37,484 nt of DNA, taken from NCBI GenBank assembly GCA_026989535.1, contig JALSJD010000246.1:1-37484 (forward strand), in the 5' to 3' direction. This document shows, piece after piece, positions 9,438 through 18,764 of this stretch (positions are counted from its first letter, which is position 1; each line of letters begins with the position of its first letter). Position numbers and translations under genes: made by a program. The stretch comes from Cyclobacteriaceae bacterium. Its GTDB lineage: Bacteria; Bacteroidota; Bacteroidia; Cytophagales; Cyclobacteriaceae. Below the pieces are notes generated by a model, which was given only the letters and a program-made list of their open reading frames with translations, did not search any database and was not told the DNA's origin.

Positions 9438-12400
9438 ATGAAAAAAGTTTTACTATTCGGCTTGAGTTTACTCATGGCTACATCCATGTCGTTCGCTCAA
9501 GACCGTACAGTATCGGGTAAGGTTACATCTTCGGATGATGGATCTACTTTGCCTGGAGTTAATGTAGTGGTGAAAGGAACCACGCAAGGAGGAGTTACCG
9601 ATGCGAACGGTAACTTTAAAATAACGGTACCTGAAGAAGGAGGAATCTTGGTGTTCTCATTTATTGGATTAGAAGCCCAAGAAGTTGAAATTGGTAGCCG
9701 CAGCGTAATTGATTTACAAATGGCTTCTGATGTACAACAACTAGGAGAGGTTGTTATTACAGCTTTGGGAATATCAAGAGAGAAAGCCTCATTAGGATAC
9801 TCTGTGCAAGAAGTTTCTGGTGAAGATGTTCAAAGGACAAATGAGGTAAATATAGTTAATGCACTTCAGGGTCAGGTAGCCGGAGTGCAGATTCAAGGTA
9901 GTGCAGGTGCACTAGGCGGATCTTCTAGAATTACAATCAGGGGTGTTAACTCCTTAACAGGTGAAAATCAGCCTTTGTTTGTAGTTGATGGTGTTCCAAT
10001 TGATAATAGAAATTTCGCAACTTCCTCACAGCAAAGAGGTTTCGGAGGCGGGTCTTATGATTATGGTAATTCAGCTTCGGATATTAACCCTGCTGATATA
10101 GAATCTATGACTGTATTGAAAGGGGCAGCAGCTACTGCCATTTATGGCTCCCGAGGGAGTAACGGTGTTATTGTGATTACTACCAAAAAAGGTTCGAAAA
10201 GTAAGGGAATAGGGATTGAAATTAATTCTACTTTAACCTTTGATGATCCTTATGCAATGGTTGATCATCAGAGAGAATATGGTGGAGGAGCTGCATATCC
10301 TACAACATCTGGATTTAATGAATTTACCCAAGATGGGACAAGTTACCTTGCACCAGCATATGGTAAGGATGGTTCTTGGGGTCCTAAATATGACCCAAAT
10401 GTAAATGTAAGACATTGGGATTCATGGGATCCTAATTCTCCTAACTATAAAGAAGTACGCCCTTGGGTTGCTCCTGATAATGACTATAAAGATTTTTTTG
10501 AAACAGGCATTACTAGGAATAATTCAATTTCGTTATCAAAAGCCAATGATACTGGCTCTTTTCGCTTAGGATTCACAAATTTAGATCAGGATGGAACTTT
10601 GCCTAATTCTAATTTAAAAAGAAATACGATTACTTTTTCAGCCACACAAAAATTGTCTGATAAATTAACGGCAAGCTTTTCAGGTTCTTACGTAAATGCT
10701 AGTACTACTGGTAGAAATGTCACAGGTTACGACAATAAAAACCCTATGCAGGCCTTTTTACAGTGGTATCAGGTTCAATTAGATACAGACAGGTTGAAGG
10801 ACTTCACATTAGCTGACGGGACACAACAAACTTGGAATGCTATAGGTATTACAACCGATGGGACTGGTGAACTAACTGATTACAACCCAGCTCCGAATTA
10901 TTTTGATAATCCATATTGGGTAAGAGAGAAAAACCTTCAGGAAGATGTACGAAATAGATTTTTTGGAAACATAGATCTCACTTATAAAATCACGGATAAT
11001 ATATCTGTTGGAGGTAAAATAATGAGAGATGGGTATTCTTCTCAGGCTTTTGAAGGAATTGCGCCAGGAGGTGTTGATCAATCAGAGTATAGAGAAGTTA
11101 CACGCCATTTTTCGGAAATGAATTATGATGCTAGAATATCCTATAACAAAACAATTAATGATATATCGATAAGTGCGATGCTGGGTGGAAATAGGATGAA
11201 ACAAAGTTTTAATAGCATTTTTAATGAAACAGTAGGAGGGTTAGCTTTAGCAGGTTTTTTCAATCTAAGCAACTCAATTCAGGCTCCTAACCTGAATACT
11301 TTTGCATCAGAAAAAGCTATTAATTCGGTTTATTTTACTGGTTCTTTCGGATATAAAAATACCTTTTACGTAGATATAATGGCTAGAAACGATTGGTCAT
11401 CAGCACTAAGTAAAGAGGATCGTTCTTTTTTATATCCAGCAGTAACCGCCAGTTTTGTTTTTTCCGAAGTGCTAGATGTTTCATGGTTGTCTCTTGGTAA
11501 AATAAGGGTTGGCTATGGTCAAGCCGGGAACGATTCAGGACCTTATCAATTGGATGATGTATTTGATCCAATTACACCAAATTTTGGCACAAGCCCTCGT
11601 TATTCTGTTCCTGATACAAGAAACAATCCTGACTTGGTAAATGAGTTGACAACTGAGATAGAATTTGGATTAGAAGCCAGATTTTTAGATAATAGAGTAG
11701 GATTTGATTTTACATATTATGATCGAACAACAGATGATCAAATCATGTCGGTAGCTTCTTCTGCTACAACAGGATATAGTGCTAAGTGGGTAAATGCAGG
11801 GGCAATGCGAAACAGCGGCATTGAGCTGATGGTTGATGCACTTGTTTTGGACTTGAGTGGCTTCCAATGGAATATTGGTCTTAATATGGCTACTTATAAT
11901 AATGAAGTTGTTTCTTTAGCTGATGGGATTGATGAAATTACTATGGGAGGTACTTGGGCTGCAGATTTGAGAATTGTAAAAGGAGAGTCTTATATGGGGC
12001 TTTATGGGCAAGATTGGAAAAAACATGAAAATGGACAACCCCTTGTAGATGAAGATGGATATCCTATAGCTGAAGATGATAGAACATATCTTGGTTCAGC
12101 TATTGCAGATTTTACTGGAGGTTTGAGAAACACATTTTCTTGGAAAGGTTTTACTTTAAGCGCACTTTTTGATTTTCAAGGAGGAGGAATTATCCATTCC
12201 ACTTCTTTACAATGGGCGAACTACTCTGGAATGACTCCGGAAACAGTAACTCAGGGAGGCGTTGATATACGAGCACAAGGCTATTTGTTTGAGGGTGTGT
12301 ATGATGATGGCTCTGCAAACACAACAAGGATACCTGCACAAGAGTACTTTCAAGGGTATTGGCGTGTAGCAAGCCCTAATGTATATGATGCAAGTTTTAT

Positions 12401-12632
12401 AAAACTAAGAGAAGTTTCATTGGCTTATGCTTTGCCTAACAAGCTCATAGAAAACTGGCCCATCAGAGACCTTAGAGTATCTTTCTTTGGGAGAAACTTA
12501 GCTATACTAAGTAGTAATCTCCCTTATTTAGACCCACAAGCTGTTACAGGAACAGGTAACAGACAAGGATTAGAAAATGCGCAGGTACCTTCCACAAGGT
12601 CTTGGGGATTTAATATTGGATTTAAATTATGA
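9438..12632 (+). CDS. SusC/RagA-family TonB-linked outer-membrane transporter
   Basis: A 1064-residue outer-membrane beta-barrel protein. A signal peptide ends at 'SMSFA' (residue 20). A carboxypeptidase-regulatory-like domain follows ('TVSGKVTSSDDGSTLPGVNV', about 23-100), then the TonB-dependent plug with 'VVVKGT', 'RGVNSLTGENQPLFVVDGVP' and 'VLKGAAATAIYGSRGSNGVI', both signature SusC stretches, then the long barrel ending in 'SWGFNIGFKL' with the usual aromatic or hydrophobic C-terminal strand. It imports oligomeric nutrients (glycans or peptides) together with the SusD lid encoded next. No glycoside hydrolase, protease, sulfatase or sigma/anti-sigma gene is adjacent, so substrate cannot be predicted. 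Confidence 0.96.
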   Translation: MKKVLLFGLSLLMATSMSFAQDRTVSGKVTSSDDGSTLPGVNVVVKGTTQGGVTDANGNFKITVPEEGGILVFSFIGLEAQEVEIGSRSVIDLQMASDVQQLGEVVITALGISREKASLGYSVQEVSGEDVQRTNEVNIVNALQGQVAGVQIQGSAGALGGSSRITIRGVNSLTGENQPLFVVDGVPIDNRNFATSSQQRGFGGGSYDYGNSASDINPADIESMTVLKGAAATAIYGSRGSNGVIVITTKKGSKSKGIGIEINSTLTFDDPYAMVDHQREYGGGAAYPTTSGFNEFTQDGTSYLAPAYGKDGSWGPKYDPNVNVRHWDSWDPNSPNYKEVRPWVAPDNDYKDFFETGITRNNSISLSKANDTGSFRLGFTNLDQDGTLPNSNLKRNTITFSATQKLSDKLTASFSGSYVNASTTGRNVTGYDNKNPMQAFLQWYQVQLDTDRLKDFTLADGTQQTWNAIGITTDGTGELTDYNPAPNYFDNPYWVREKNLQEDVRNRFFGNIDLTYKITDNISVGGKIMRDGYSSQAFEGIAPGGVDQSEYREVTRHFSEMNYDARISYNKTINDISISAMLGGNRMKQSFNSIFNETVGGLALAGFFNLSNSIQAPNLNTFASEKAINSVYFTGSFGYKNTFYVDIMARNDWSSALSKEDRSFLYPAVTASFVFSEVLDVSWLSLGKIRVGYGQAGNDSGPYQLDDVFDPITPNFGTSPRYSVPDTRNNPDLVNELTTEIEFGLEARFLDNRVGFDFTYYDRTTDDQIMSVASSATTGYSAKWVNAGAMRNSGIELMVDALVLDLSGFQWNIGLNMATYNNEVVSLADGIDEITMGGTWAADLRIVKGESYMGLYGQDWKKHENGQPLVDEDGYPIAEDDRTYLGSAIADFTGGLRNTFSWKGFTLSALFDFQGGGIIHSTSLQWANYSGMTPETVTQGGVDIRAQGYLFEGVYDDGSANTTRIPAQEYFQGYWRVASPNVYDASFIKLREVSLAYALPNKLIENWPIRDLRVSFFGRNLAILSSNLPYLDPQAVTGTGNRQGLENAQVPSTRSWGFNIGFKL

Positions 12633-12649
12633 TCATTAAAAAAAAAATC

Positions 12650-14122
12650 ATGAAATTATTAAATAAATATAAACTTATTGGAGCTGTTGCCTTTTTAGTG
12701 TTATTCTCCTCGTGTGAAAGAGATTTTGATGAACTAAATACAGATCCAAATTCTCCCATATCAGTTCCACCAGAAAACTTGCTTACAAATGCCTTGTTTA
12801 ATTTGACCTATTCTTATTGGGATCGGGATTTGAATTTTGAATTTGGTGAACTAATGGTTCAGCACATGGCTCAAAATGAGTACACAGAAGAACAGAATTA
12901 TAATTTTGCGCAAGCCAATTTTGATTTTAGATGGGGTAATTTATACGCAGGTTGGGATGTAACTTCTGCTCCTCAGGGAGGCATGTATGATTTAGTTGCA
13001 GCAAGACAGCTTATCGAGGAGGATGAAACAATACCTGCGGATATCAAAGCTAATAAATTAGCCGTAATAGATATTTTCCGTTCATTCAGTTTTCAAATGG
13101 TTACTGATTTGTGGGGAAATGTTCCTTATTCTCAAGCTTTTCAACCTTCAGAGTACCCAGCACCTGCATACGATAATCAGGCTGATATATATGCTGGAAT
13201 GATTAGCACAGTTACTGTTGCTGTAAATTCTATTGATGTTTCTGCAGATGGTTTTGCATCTGGAGATATTCTTTTTGATGGTAATATGGCAGATTGGAGA
13301 AACTTTGGTAATGCCTTGTTATTAAGAATGGGAATGAGAATTTCAGAGGCTAATAGCACTTTGGCTCAAAGTACAGTAAGTACCGCGCTAGGTGCCTCCC
13401 TACCTTCTAGTGATGTTATGTTTATTTTTGATGGAGCAAATCAGGATTTAGCCAATCCGTTTTATCAAGATAGAGTAATAAGCACAAGAGATGATTTTCG
13501 TATATCTGAAATACTTGTTAATCAAATGTTATCTAATAATGACCCAAGGCTTGCTATGTATGCCAGTCCAGCACCAGGTGGGACAGATATTATAGGAATG
13601 CCTTACGGACTAAATGATGGCGGTGCATTTGCACTTAAAAATGGCACTTCAGATATTCACGAAAATATTGAGAATAATCCTACGGCTCCTGCCTATTTGA
13701 TTAGTATAGCTGAAATAGAGTTCTTTAGAGCAGAGGCTATTGCAAGAGGATGGGTTTCAGGTAGTGCTCAAGCCGCTTATGAGTCAGCTATTACTGCTTC
13801 TATGAATCAGTGGGGTGTTGATGTAGCCGCAGCAGCAGCATATCTTACAGAGCCTGATGTTGCTTATGATGCTACTAGTTTAGCAACAGAATTAGAATCT
13901 ATAGCTGAGCAAAAATGGGTAGCTTTATATACGAATGGTGTTGAGGCTTATGCAGAATGGAGAAGATTAGATTTTCCTACATTAGCTCCAGGATCAGGAG
14001 CTTTTGAATCTTCTATTCCTTTGAGAATGCTATATCCCGTTACAGAAGACGGTACTAATGGAGGAAATCTTGATGCTGCAGGTCCTAATACACTCTCTAC
14101 TGCAGTATGGTGGGATAAATAA
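12650..14122 (+). CDS. SusD/RagB-family nutrient-binding outer-membrane lipoprotein (SusD-like_2)
   Basis: A surface lipoprotein that caps the SusC barrel and captures substrate. I choose the ATG at 12650 because it follows an A-rich stretch as is usual in this phylum and gives a compact signal peptide with lipobox 'VLFSSC'; an alternative ATG at 12629 overlaps the susC stop (ATGA) and would add seven residues. 'FDELNTDPNSPISVPPENLL' just after the Cys is typical of the SusD-like_2 group. The helical TPR-like core shows 'DLWGNVPYSQAF' and 'EIEFFRAEAIARGW', and the tail 'WVALYTNGVEAYAEWRR' matches this family. Length about 490 residues is normal. It is co-transcribed with susC and followed by a terminator. 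Confidence 0.95.
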   Translation: MKLLNKYKLIGAVAFLVLFSSCERDFDELNTDPNSPISVPPENLLTNALFNLTYSYWDRDLNFEFGELMVQHMAQNEYTEEQNYNFAQANFDFRWGNLYAGWDVTSAPQGGMYDLVAARQLIEEDETIPADIKANKLAVIDIFRSFSFQMVTDLWGNVPYSQAFQPSEYPAPAYDNQADIYAGMISTVTVAVNSIDVSADGFASGDILFDGNMADWRNFGNALLLRMGMRISEANSTLAQSTVSTALGASLPSSDVMFIFDGANQDLANPFYQDRVISTRDDFRISEILVNQMLSNNDPRLAMYASPAPGGTDIIGMPYGLNDGGAFALKNGTSDIHENIENNPTAPAYLISIAEIEFFRAEAIARGWVSGSAQAAYESAITASMNQWGVDVAAAAAYLTEPDVAYDATSLATELESIAEQKWVALYTNGVEAYAEWRRLDFPTLAPGSGAFESSIPLRMLYPVTEDGTNGGNLDAAGPNTLSTAVWWDK

Positions 14123-14157
14123 AGAAGTTTTTGTGCTATAAATAGCTTTAAAATTAG

Positions 14158-14189
14158 AAAAGGTTAGCATTATTGCTGACCTTTTTTTT
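14158..14189 (+). terminator. rho-independent terminator of susC-susD
   Basis: An 11-bp stem (AAAGGTTAGC paired with GCTGACCTTT, one G-T pair) with a six-base loop is followed by a run of eight T on the plus strand, 36 bp after the susD stop codon. Confidence 0.9.
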
Positions 14190-14288
14190 GTATATATAAT
14201 TCATATATTTGACCAACTTGAAGGCTTAAAAATAATTTTATACTTAATACGGATGAATAGTTGCAAATGGGTTATAGGCGGACGGTAA

Positions 14289-15269
14289 TTAGTTATAACA
14301 TATTTGCTTCTTTAACAATTCAATTTCTTTAACCACATTAATTTTTATGCTTATTTTTTCAAGTTTAGCAATGGTTGATAAAATAAATTTCTGATGTTTT
14401 TCAGAGTTAGCATCAAAAGGTTTATGATTAATTGCTTTTTGCAATGCATTCCACTCAGCCAGTACCTTTAAGGTTTCATCCTCAACATAAGAATGCAAAA
14501 AATGTTGCCAAATATATTCAACCGCTTGCGCTGTGGGGTGAATCATATCCTGTTTATAAAACCTGTAATCGCGTAAATCATCTATTAAAAGCTCGTAAGC
14601 AGGGTAATAGCTTACCTGTTTGTAGGTTTGGTCTAAATAATGGCTTAGTAAAAACAAATGTGATTTACTAAGGCTGTTCAAAGGTAAACTGTCTTTGGTA
14701 TGCCGCACAGGGCTTACCGTAATTATAACTTGCAGGCTCGGGTTAACTTCTTTTAAAAACTCCAAAAGGTTATCATACACAAGTTTGGTTCGTTCAAAGG
14801 CTAACAGTTCTTTTGTAAATTCTTTCTGCGCAATTTTGTGGCAGTTGGCTACCTGCAAGCCTGTGCTGTTTTGGTAATATACCCAAGAGGTGCCAAGGGT
14901 AATTATTAGCCAGTTGGCTTCTTTTAAAGCAATGCGTAGCTTGCTAAGCTGCGTGTTAATTTTTGCTTTAGAGTCCTCTATACTGTTGCCATTCATATTA
15001 GAATGTGCCAGTAGATTTACCACTTCATTGCCCGTATTAATATAGGTTTGATTATCGGGTCGGTTGCCAGTAAGGGCAAAGTTTAAGACTCGTGCAATAG
15101 AGCGTGGGTCGTATAAAATGCCAAGCGGATTATTTAAAGTTTCGAATTTGGAAGACTTTAACTTTTCATCCATTGAGTTGGCAAAACAAGAACCTAAGGT
15201 TATGAATCTATCTCCTATTTTAATAGGTAAACTATTTTTGCTAGCGGGTAGTTGGGTTCTAAATTGCAT
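14289..15269 (-). CDS. GSCFA domain-containing protein
   Basis: A 326-residue protein carrying the name-giving motif GSCFA at residues 26-30 ('FITLGSCFANSM'), with 'LGTSWVYY' and a C-terminal 'MIHPTAQAVEYIW' box. The Ser in GSCFA, the N in the middle region and the D/H near 'HPTAQA' recall the catalytic set of SGNH/GDSL-type esterases, so a hydrolase acting on a sugar acyl group or lipid is plausible but unproven. No signal peptide is seen. It lies downstream of rpsF-rpsR-rplI on the same strand; its start codon is only about 21 bp beyond the terminator of that operon, so it is expressed either by read-through or from a promoter inside that spacer. Confidence 0.88.
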   Translation of the reverse strand: MQFRTQLPASKNSLPIKIGDRFITLGSCFANSMDEKLKSSKFETLNNPLGILYDPRSIARVLNFALTGNRPDNQTYINTGNEVVNLLAHSNMNGNSIEDSKAKINTQLSKLRIALKEANWLIITLGTSWVYYQNSTGLQVANCHKIAQKEFTKELLAFERTKLVYDNLLEFLKEVNPSLQVIITVSPVRHTKDSLPLNSLSKSHLFLLSHYLDQTYKQVSYYPAYELLIDDLRDYRFYKQDMIHPTAQAVEYIWQHFLHSYVEDETLKVLAEWNALQKAINHKPFDANSEKHQKFILSTIAKLEKISIKINVVKEIELLKKQICYN

Positions 15270-15290
15270 AATGGTTGTAAAAATAGGAAT

Positions 15291-15324
15291 AAAAAAAGGC
15301 TCTCCGTTAGTTAACGGAGAGCCT
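15291..15324 (-). terminator. terminator of the rpsF-rpsR-rplI operon
   Basis: A perfect 13-bp inverted repeat (AGGCTCTCCGTTA at 15297-15309 and TAACGGAGAGCCT at 15312-15324, two-base loop) is followed on the minus strand by seven T (the A-run at 15291-15297). It stands 24 bp after the rplI stop and about 21 bp before the GSCFA start. Confidence 0.92.
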
Positions 15325-15348
15325 TTTAGTAAGTATTGTTTTATTAAT

Positions 15349-15792
15349 TTACTCCGCTACTACCGAAAAGTTAATTGCTGCTTTTACTTCTCTATGTAAA
15401 TCAACCTTAGCTTCGTACTCGCCAACTGTTTTAATTTCGCCTTTAAAAGAAATCCTTCTTCTATCTATATCAAACCCATTGGTTTTAAATATTTCTGCTA
15501 CTTGATTAGAAGTTACAGCACCAAAAATTTTTCCATTTTCGCCTGCTTTTGTTCCAATCTTAATTGTTAATGCTTCTAAACCATTGGCTAGCTCTTGGGC
15601 ATCATTTTTCATCTTTTCCGCTTTGTGAGCAGCTTGTCTAATGTTTTCGTCAATCATTTTACGATTGCTTTTATTAGCCAAAATTGCTTGTCCTTGCGGA
15701 ATCAGAAAATTTCTTCCGTATCCGGGCTTTACAGTAACTGTATCGTACTTATAGCCTATTCCTGGTATGTCTAATTTTAATATAACTTCCAT
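15349..15792 (-). CDS. rplI: 50S ribosomal protein L9
   Basis: A 147-residue protein matching L9 over its length: the N-terminal RNA-binding domain 'MEVILKLDIPGIGYKYDTV' with 'VKPGYGRNFLIPQGQA' (22-37), a long charged connecting helix (about 40-75) and a C-terminal domain with 'GKIFGAVTSNQVAEIF'. L9 binds 23S rRNA near the L1 stalk. It is the last gene of the minus-strand rpsF-rpsR-rplI operon, 7 bp behind rpsR, and is followed by a strong hairpin terminator. Confidence 0.98.
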   Translation of the reverse strand: MEVILKLDIPGIGYKYDTVTVKPGYGRNFLIPQGQAILANKSNRKMIDENIRQAAHKAEKMKNDAQELANGLEALTIKIGTKAGENGKIFGAVTSNQVAEIFKTNGFDIDRRRISFKGEIKTVGEYEAKVDLHREVKAAINFSVVAE

Positions 15793-15799
15793 TGTTCTG

Positions 15800-16051
15800 T
15801 TACTTTAAAGAGTCTCCAGTATAAGGTAAAATAGCCATATGACGTGCTCGTTTAATGGCTTGAGCTACTTTTTTCTGAAATTTAATACTTGTTCCAGTAA
15901 GTCGTCTAGGCAAAATTTTACCTTGCTCGTTTACAAATTTCATTAAAAAATCAGGATCTTTATAATCAATATATTTGATGCCATTTTTCTTAAATCTACA
16001 GTACTTAGGCTTAATATCCTGTCTGTTTATTGGTTCGTTTTGTAGGGTCAT
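15800..16051 (-). CDS. rpsR: 30S ribosomal protein S18
   Basis: An 83-residue basic protein with the S18 core '[20 protein letters not shown]' and the RNA-contact segment '[20 protein letters not shown]', ending '[13 protein letters not shown]'. S18 pairs with S6 in the platform of the 30S subunit. Its start overlaps the rpsF stop by four bases (ATGA-type overlap), which suggests coupled synthesis of the two partners. The first Cys of this family is kept (in KYCRF), and no full zinc-ribbon set is present. Confidence 0.98.
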   Translation of the reverse strand: MTLQNEPINRQDIKPKYCRFKKNGIKYIDYKDPDFLMKFVNEQGKILPRRLTGTSIKFQKKVAQAIKRARHMAILPYTGDSLK

Positions 16052-16413
16052 TTTGCTGCTGCCTCCTCAGTTTTTTTCTTTTTCTTAAAAGCACCTTTGC
16101 GTCTTTTTTCATTATATTTAACTGCGTGTTTGTCTAATGAAATTGTCATAAAGCGCATAATTCGCTCATCTCGTTTGTACTCAGTTTCAAGCTTAGCAAT
16201 AGCTCCACCATCGGCATCAAACTCAATTAGGCAATAAAAGCCAGTTGATTTGTGACCAATTTGGTAAGCTAATTTTTTTAAGCCCCAATTTTCTTCATTT
16301 ACAATCTTTGCACCACTGTCTTTGAGTATTTTTGCATACCCTTTGACAGCATCCTTTACCTGATCGTCAGATAAAACGGGAGTAAGAATGAATACCGTCT
16401 CGTAATTGTTCAT
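16048..16413 (-). CDS. rpsF: 30S ribosomal protein S6
   Basis: A 121-residue protein with the S6 ferredoxin-like fold: '[16 protein letters not shown]' at the start, '[19 protein letters not shown]' in the middle, and '[12 protein letters not shown]' as the S18-facing strand. The tail is lysine- and glutamate-rich, as often in this phylum. It opens the rpsF-rpsR-rplI operon; a good promoter lies 23 bp upstream. Confidence 0.98.
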   Translation of the reverse strand: MNNYETVFILTPVLSDDQVKDAVKGYAKILKDSGAKIVNEENWGLKKLAYQIGHKSTGFYCLIEFDADGGAIAKLETEYKRDERIMRFMTISLDKHAVKYNEKRRKGAFKKKKKTEEAAAK

Positions 16414-16435
16414 TATTTATTATTATTTTGGAGTG

Positions 16436-16466
16436 CAAAAGTAGTTAATTGATTTTTTAAAAGCAA
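16436..16466 (-). promoter_or_regulatory. promoter of rpsF-rpsR-rplI
   Basis: On the minus strand a perfect TAnnTTTG box (TACTTTTG, complement of 16436-16443) is preceded, 20 bp upstream, by TTG (complement of 16464-16466), which fits the Bacteroidota -33/-7 arrangement. The predicted transcript start is near 16430, giving a leader of about 17 nt. Confidence 0.6.
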
Positions 16467-16907
16467 TGAAAACAAAAAAGCAAAATAAGGTTTTACCCCT
16501 TTAGCCCTACCCCCCTTAAACAGTGCTTGTTCATAAACTCCGATTGGAATTTTTAAAAACAGTTAGCCTTAATGGGCAGGGGCTAAATATAATGGCTAAT
16601 AGGGTTAGTGGCCACCTTTAAGTTATTTATGCGCCAAAAAAAACTTTAACTTTGATGCTTATTTGAGAAAATACTCTCTAACTTAGGGGAATGCCCTCGC
16701 ATGTTAAGTCAAGTGTATGGTGTCGTATAAGTTGCCTATATTTTTCTAGACGATGCGAAATGCTACACTAGTGTGGCTATGGAGTTTTAAAAAAAAGCAT
16801 GCCTTGCTGGCAGGTATAGGATAAAAGCATTAACGCTTGAATTGGATAAAAGATGTTTGACTTGCACGAATAAAATTCTCTTGTACTTAATTGGCTAAAC
16901 AATATAC
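16467..16907. other. intergenic region between the rpsF promoter and the multi-PAS gene
   Basis: About 440 bp without a convincing open frame or RNA gene. It contains one perfect TAnnTTTG match on the plus strand (TAACTTTG, 16647-16654), 254 bp before the next start codon and without a clear -33 partner, and a short imperfect palindrome at 16797-16815 (CATGCCTTGCTGGCAGG). Nothing else was recognised. Confidence 0.5.
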
Positions 16908-18689
16908 ATGGAAAATAATAGAACAACTGCACCATATATTTACCTAACTTTTATTCTTATAGCATTAATCTTTGTGTTTGACCTGATGCTACCCCTAGGG
17001 ATAGCATTTGGAGTAGTATATGCTGTACCAATACTAATTACAGTTAAGACTAATAATAGAAAAGTAACTTATTTATTTGCTGCACTTGCCTCCATTTTGG
17101 TATTGGTAGGCTACCATAATTCCCCAGATGGGGGAGAACTTTGGAAAGTTATTTTTAACAGAACGATTTCAATTTTTACTATATGGAGTGCTGCATTAAG
17201 TATCGTTTATTATTATCAGTTAATGCAAGAGTCCGCTAAACAAAATAAAAAGCTTATAAAAAATAATCTTCAGCTAAATAAGTTAAAAAGTGTATTAAAT
17301 GAGACAAACACTTTGGCTAAAATAGGTTCGTGGGAGCTTAATGTAGAAACAATGGCATTTTTTTGGAGCGATACCATCAAAGAAATAATGGAGGCGCCTT
17401 TAACCTATAAACCAAGTTGGGAAACATCCATTAAGTTTTTTAAAGAAGGCGAAAATGCAAAAAAGGTTTATGACATTACAAAAAAAGCTGTTTTAGAAGG
17501 AACAGGATTTGATATTACCGTTCAGGCATTTACTGTAAAAGGAAAAGCACTTTGGTTTAGAATCATTGGAAAACCAGAGCAGAAAGACGGCAAACATATT
17601 CGCCTATATGGCTCTTTACAGGATATTACCGAAGAGAAATTATTAAAACTGGAAATAGAGCAAAAGAGCAGAGATTTAAAAGAGAGCGAAAAGAAATTTA
17701 GAGAGCTATTTGAAAAATCAGGAGATGCTATTTTGCTGCTAGAAAATAGAAAGTTTACAGAGTGTAACCAAGCAACTATTGATATGTTAGGGTATGGTTC
17801 AAAAGAAGAATTTTTAAACTCCCACCCATCAGAGCTGTCTCCACCTCTACAACCCGATGGTGAAAACTCGGTAGATAAAGCAAATAAAATGATTGATTTG
17901 GCATTAGAAAAGGGTGCACACCGGTTTGAATGGATGCACATTAAAAAAAATGGCGAAGTTTTTCCGGTTGAAATTTTGCTTACCGCCATTTCTAAAAAAC
18001 CTGCTTCTGAAGTTATTCATACCGTTTGGAGAGATATTACAGAAAGAAAAAGGCGCGAAAATAACCTAAAATTAAGCCTCGAAGAAAACCATAATATTAA
18101 AGTTGCACTTAACCAGTCAGCAATTCTTGCCTACACAGACAAAAAAGGAAGGATTACGTATGTAAATGACAAATTCACCGAACTCTCGCAATACTCCAAA
18201 GAAGAGTTAATAGGGAAAGACCATCGAATTTTAAATTCGGGTTACCACTCCAAAGAATTTATGAAGAATTTGTGGACTACCATTAAGGCAGGAGAAATAT
18301 GGGTAGGAGAAGTAAAGAATAAAGCAAAAGACGGCTCTTTTTATTGGGTGCAATCCACAATAGTGCCATCTATTAACGATAAGGGTGAAATTACCAGATT
18401 TATTACTATTAGGTATGATATTACCGACAGAAAAAATGCTGAATTGGCCGTACAAAATCATCAGGAAATTCTTGAAAATAAAAATATAAAGCTAGAAAAA
18501 ATAGCTTGGTCTTTTTCGCATAATGTGCGGGCGCCAATTGTAACCATTATGGGGCTTTCTAATATATTTAATTACGAAAATGAGTGCGATGAAATTAACA
18601 AAGAAGTATTAGATAAGATTAGCGTACCAATCAACTCTTTAAATGAACTTATTTCAAGTATTGTTAAAGATATTAATGATATTAACTAA
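16908..18689 (+). CDS. membrane multi-PAS signalling protein ending in a DHp-like domain without ATPase
   Basis: A 593-residue protein. Residues 10-103 hold about four hydrophobic segments with short loops, like a small membrane sensor. Three PAS domains follow: about 130-250, 262-385 (with 'ITERKRRENN' as its exit) and 395-510 (exit 'ITDRKNAELA'). The last 70 residues contain a histidine kinase dimerisation helix with H538 in 'WSFSHNVRAPIVTIMG', but the chain then ends ('SIVKDINDIN') with no N-box or G-box ATPase domain, and none is found after the stop codon. Short PAS proteins that end like this occur in Bacteroidota, so this may be the native form: a phosphoacceptor, a heterodimer partner or a pseudokinase. 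No cognate regulator is adjacent. Confidence 0.88.
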   Translation: MENNRTTAPYIYLTFILIALIFVFDLMLPLGIAFGVVYAVPILITVKTNNRKVTYLFAALASILVLVGYHNSPDGGELWKVIFNRTISIFTIWSAALSIVYYYQLMQESAKQNKKLIKNNLQLNKLKSVLNETNTLAKIGSWELNVETMAFFWSDTIKEIMEAPLTYKPSWETSIKFFKEGENAKKVYDITKKAVLEGTGFDITVQAFTVKGKALWFRIIGKPEQKDGKHIRLYGSLQDITEEKLLKLEIEQKSRDLKESEKKFRELFEKSGDAILLLENRKFTECNQATIDMLGYGSKEEFLNSHPSELSPPLQPDGENSVDKANKMIDLALEKGAHRFEWMHIKKNGEVFPVEILLTAISKKPASEVIHTVWRDITERKRRENNLKLSLEENHNIKVALNQSAILAYTDKKGRITYVNDKFTELSQYSKEELIGKDHRILNSGYHSKEFMKNLWTTIKAGEIWVGEVKNKAKDGSFYWVQSTIVPSINDKGEITRFITIRYDITDRKNAELAVQNHQEILENKNIKLEKIAWSFSHNVRAPIVTIMGLSNIFNYENECDEINKEVLDKISVPINSLNELISSIVKDINDIN

Positions 18690-18764
18690 TGACCTATGAA
18701 ACCAACACTATAACGTTGTATTTTGGTTGTTTTTAAGCATACCAATTAATATTAATAAAACATT

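Noticed and set aside
18697-18735. Imperfect palindrome around AACGTT after the multi-PAS gene as a terminator
   Set aside because: The stem is broken by many mismatches and the following T-run is short.
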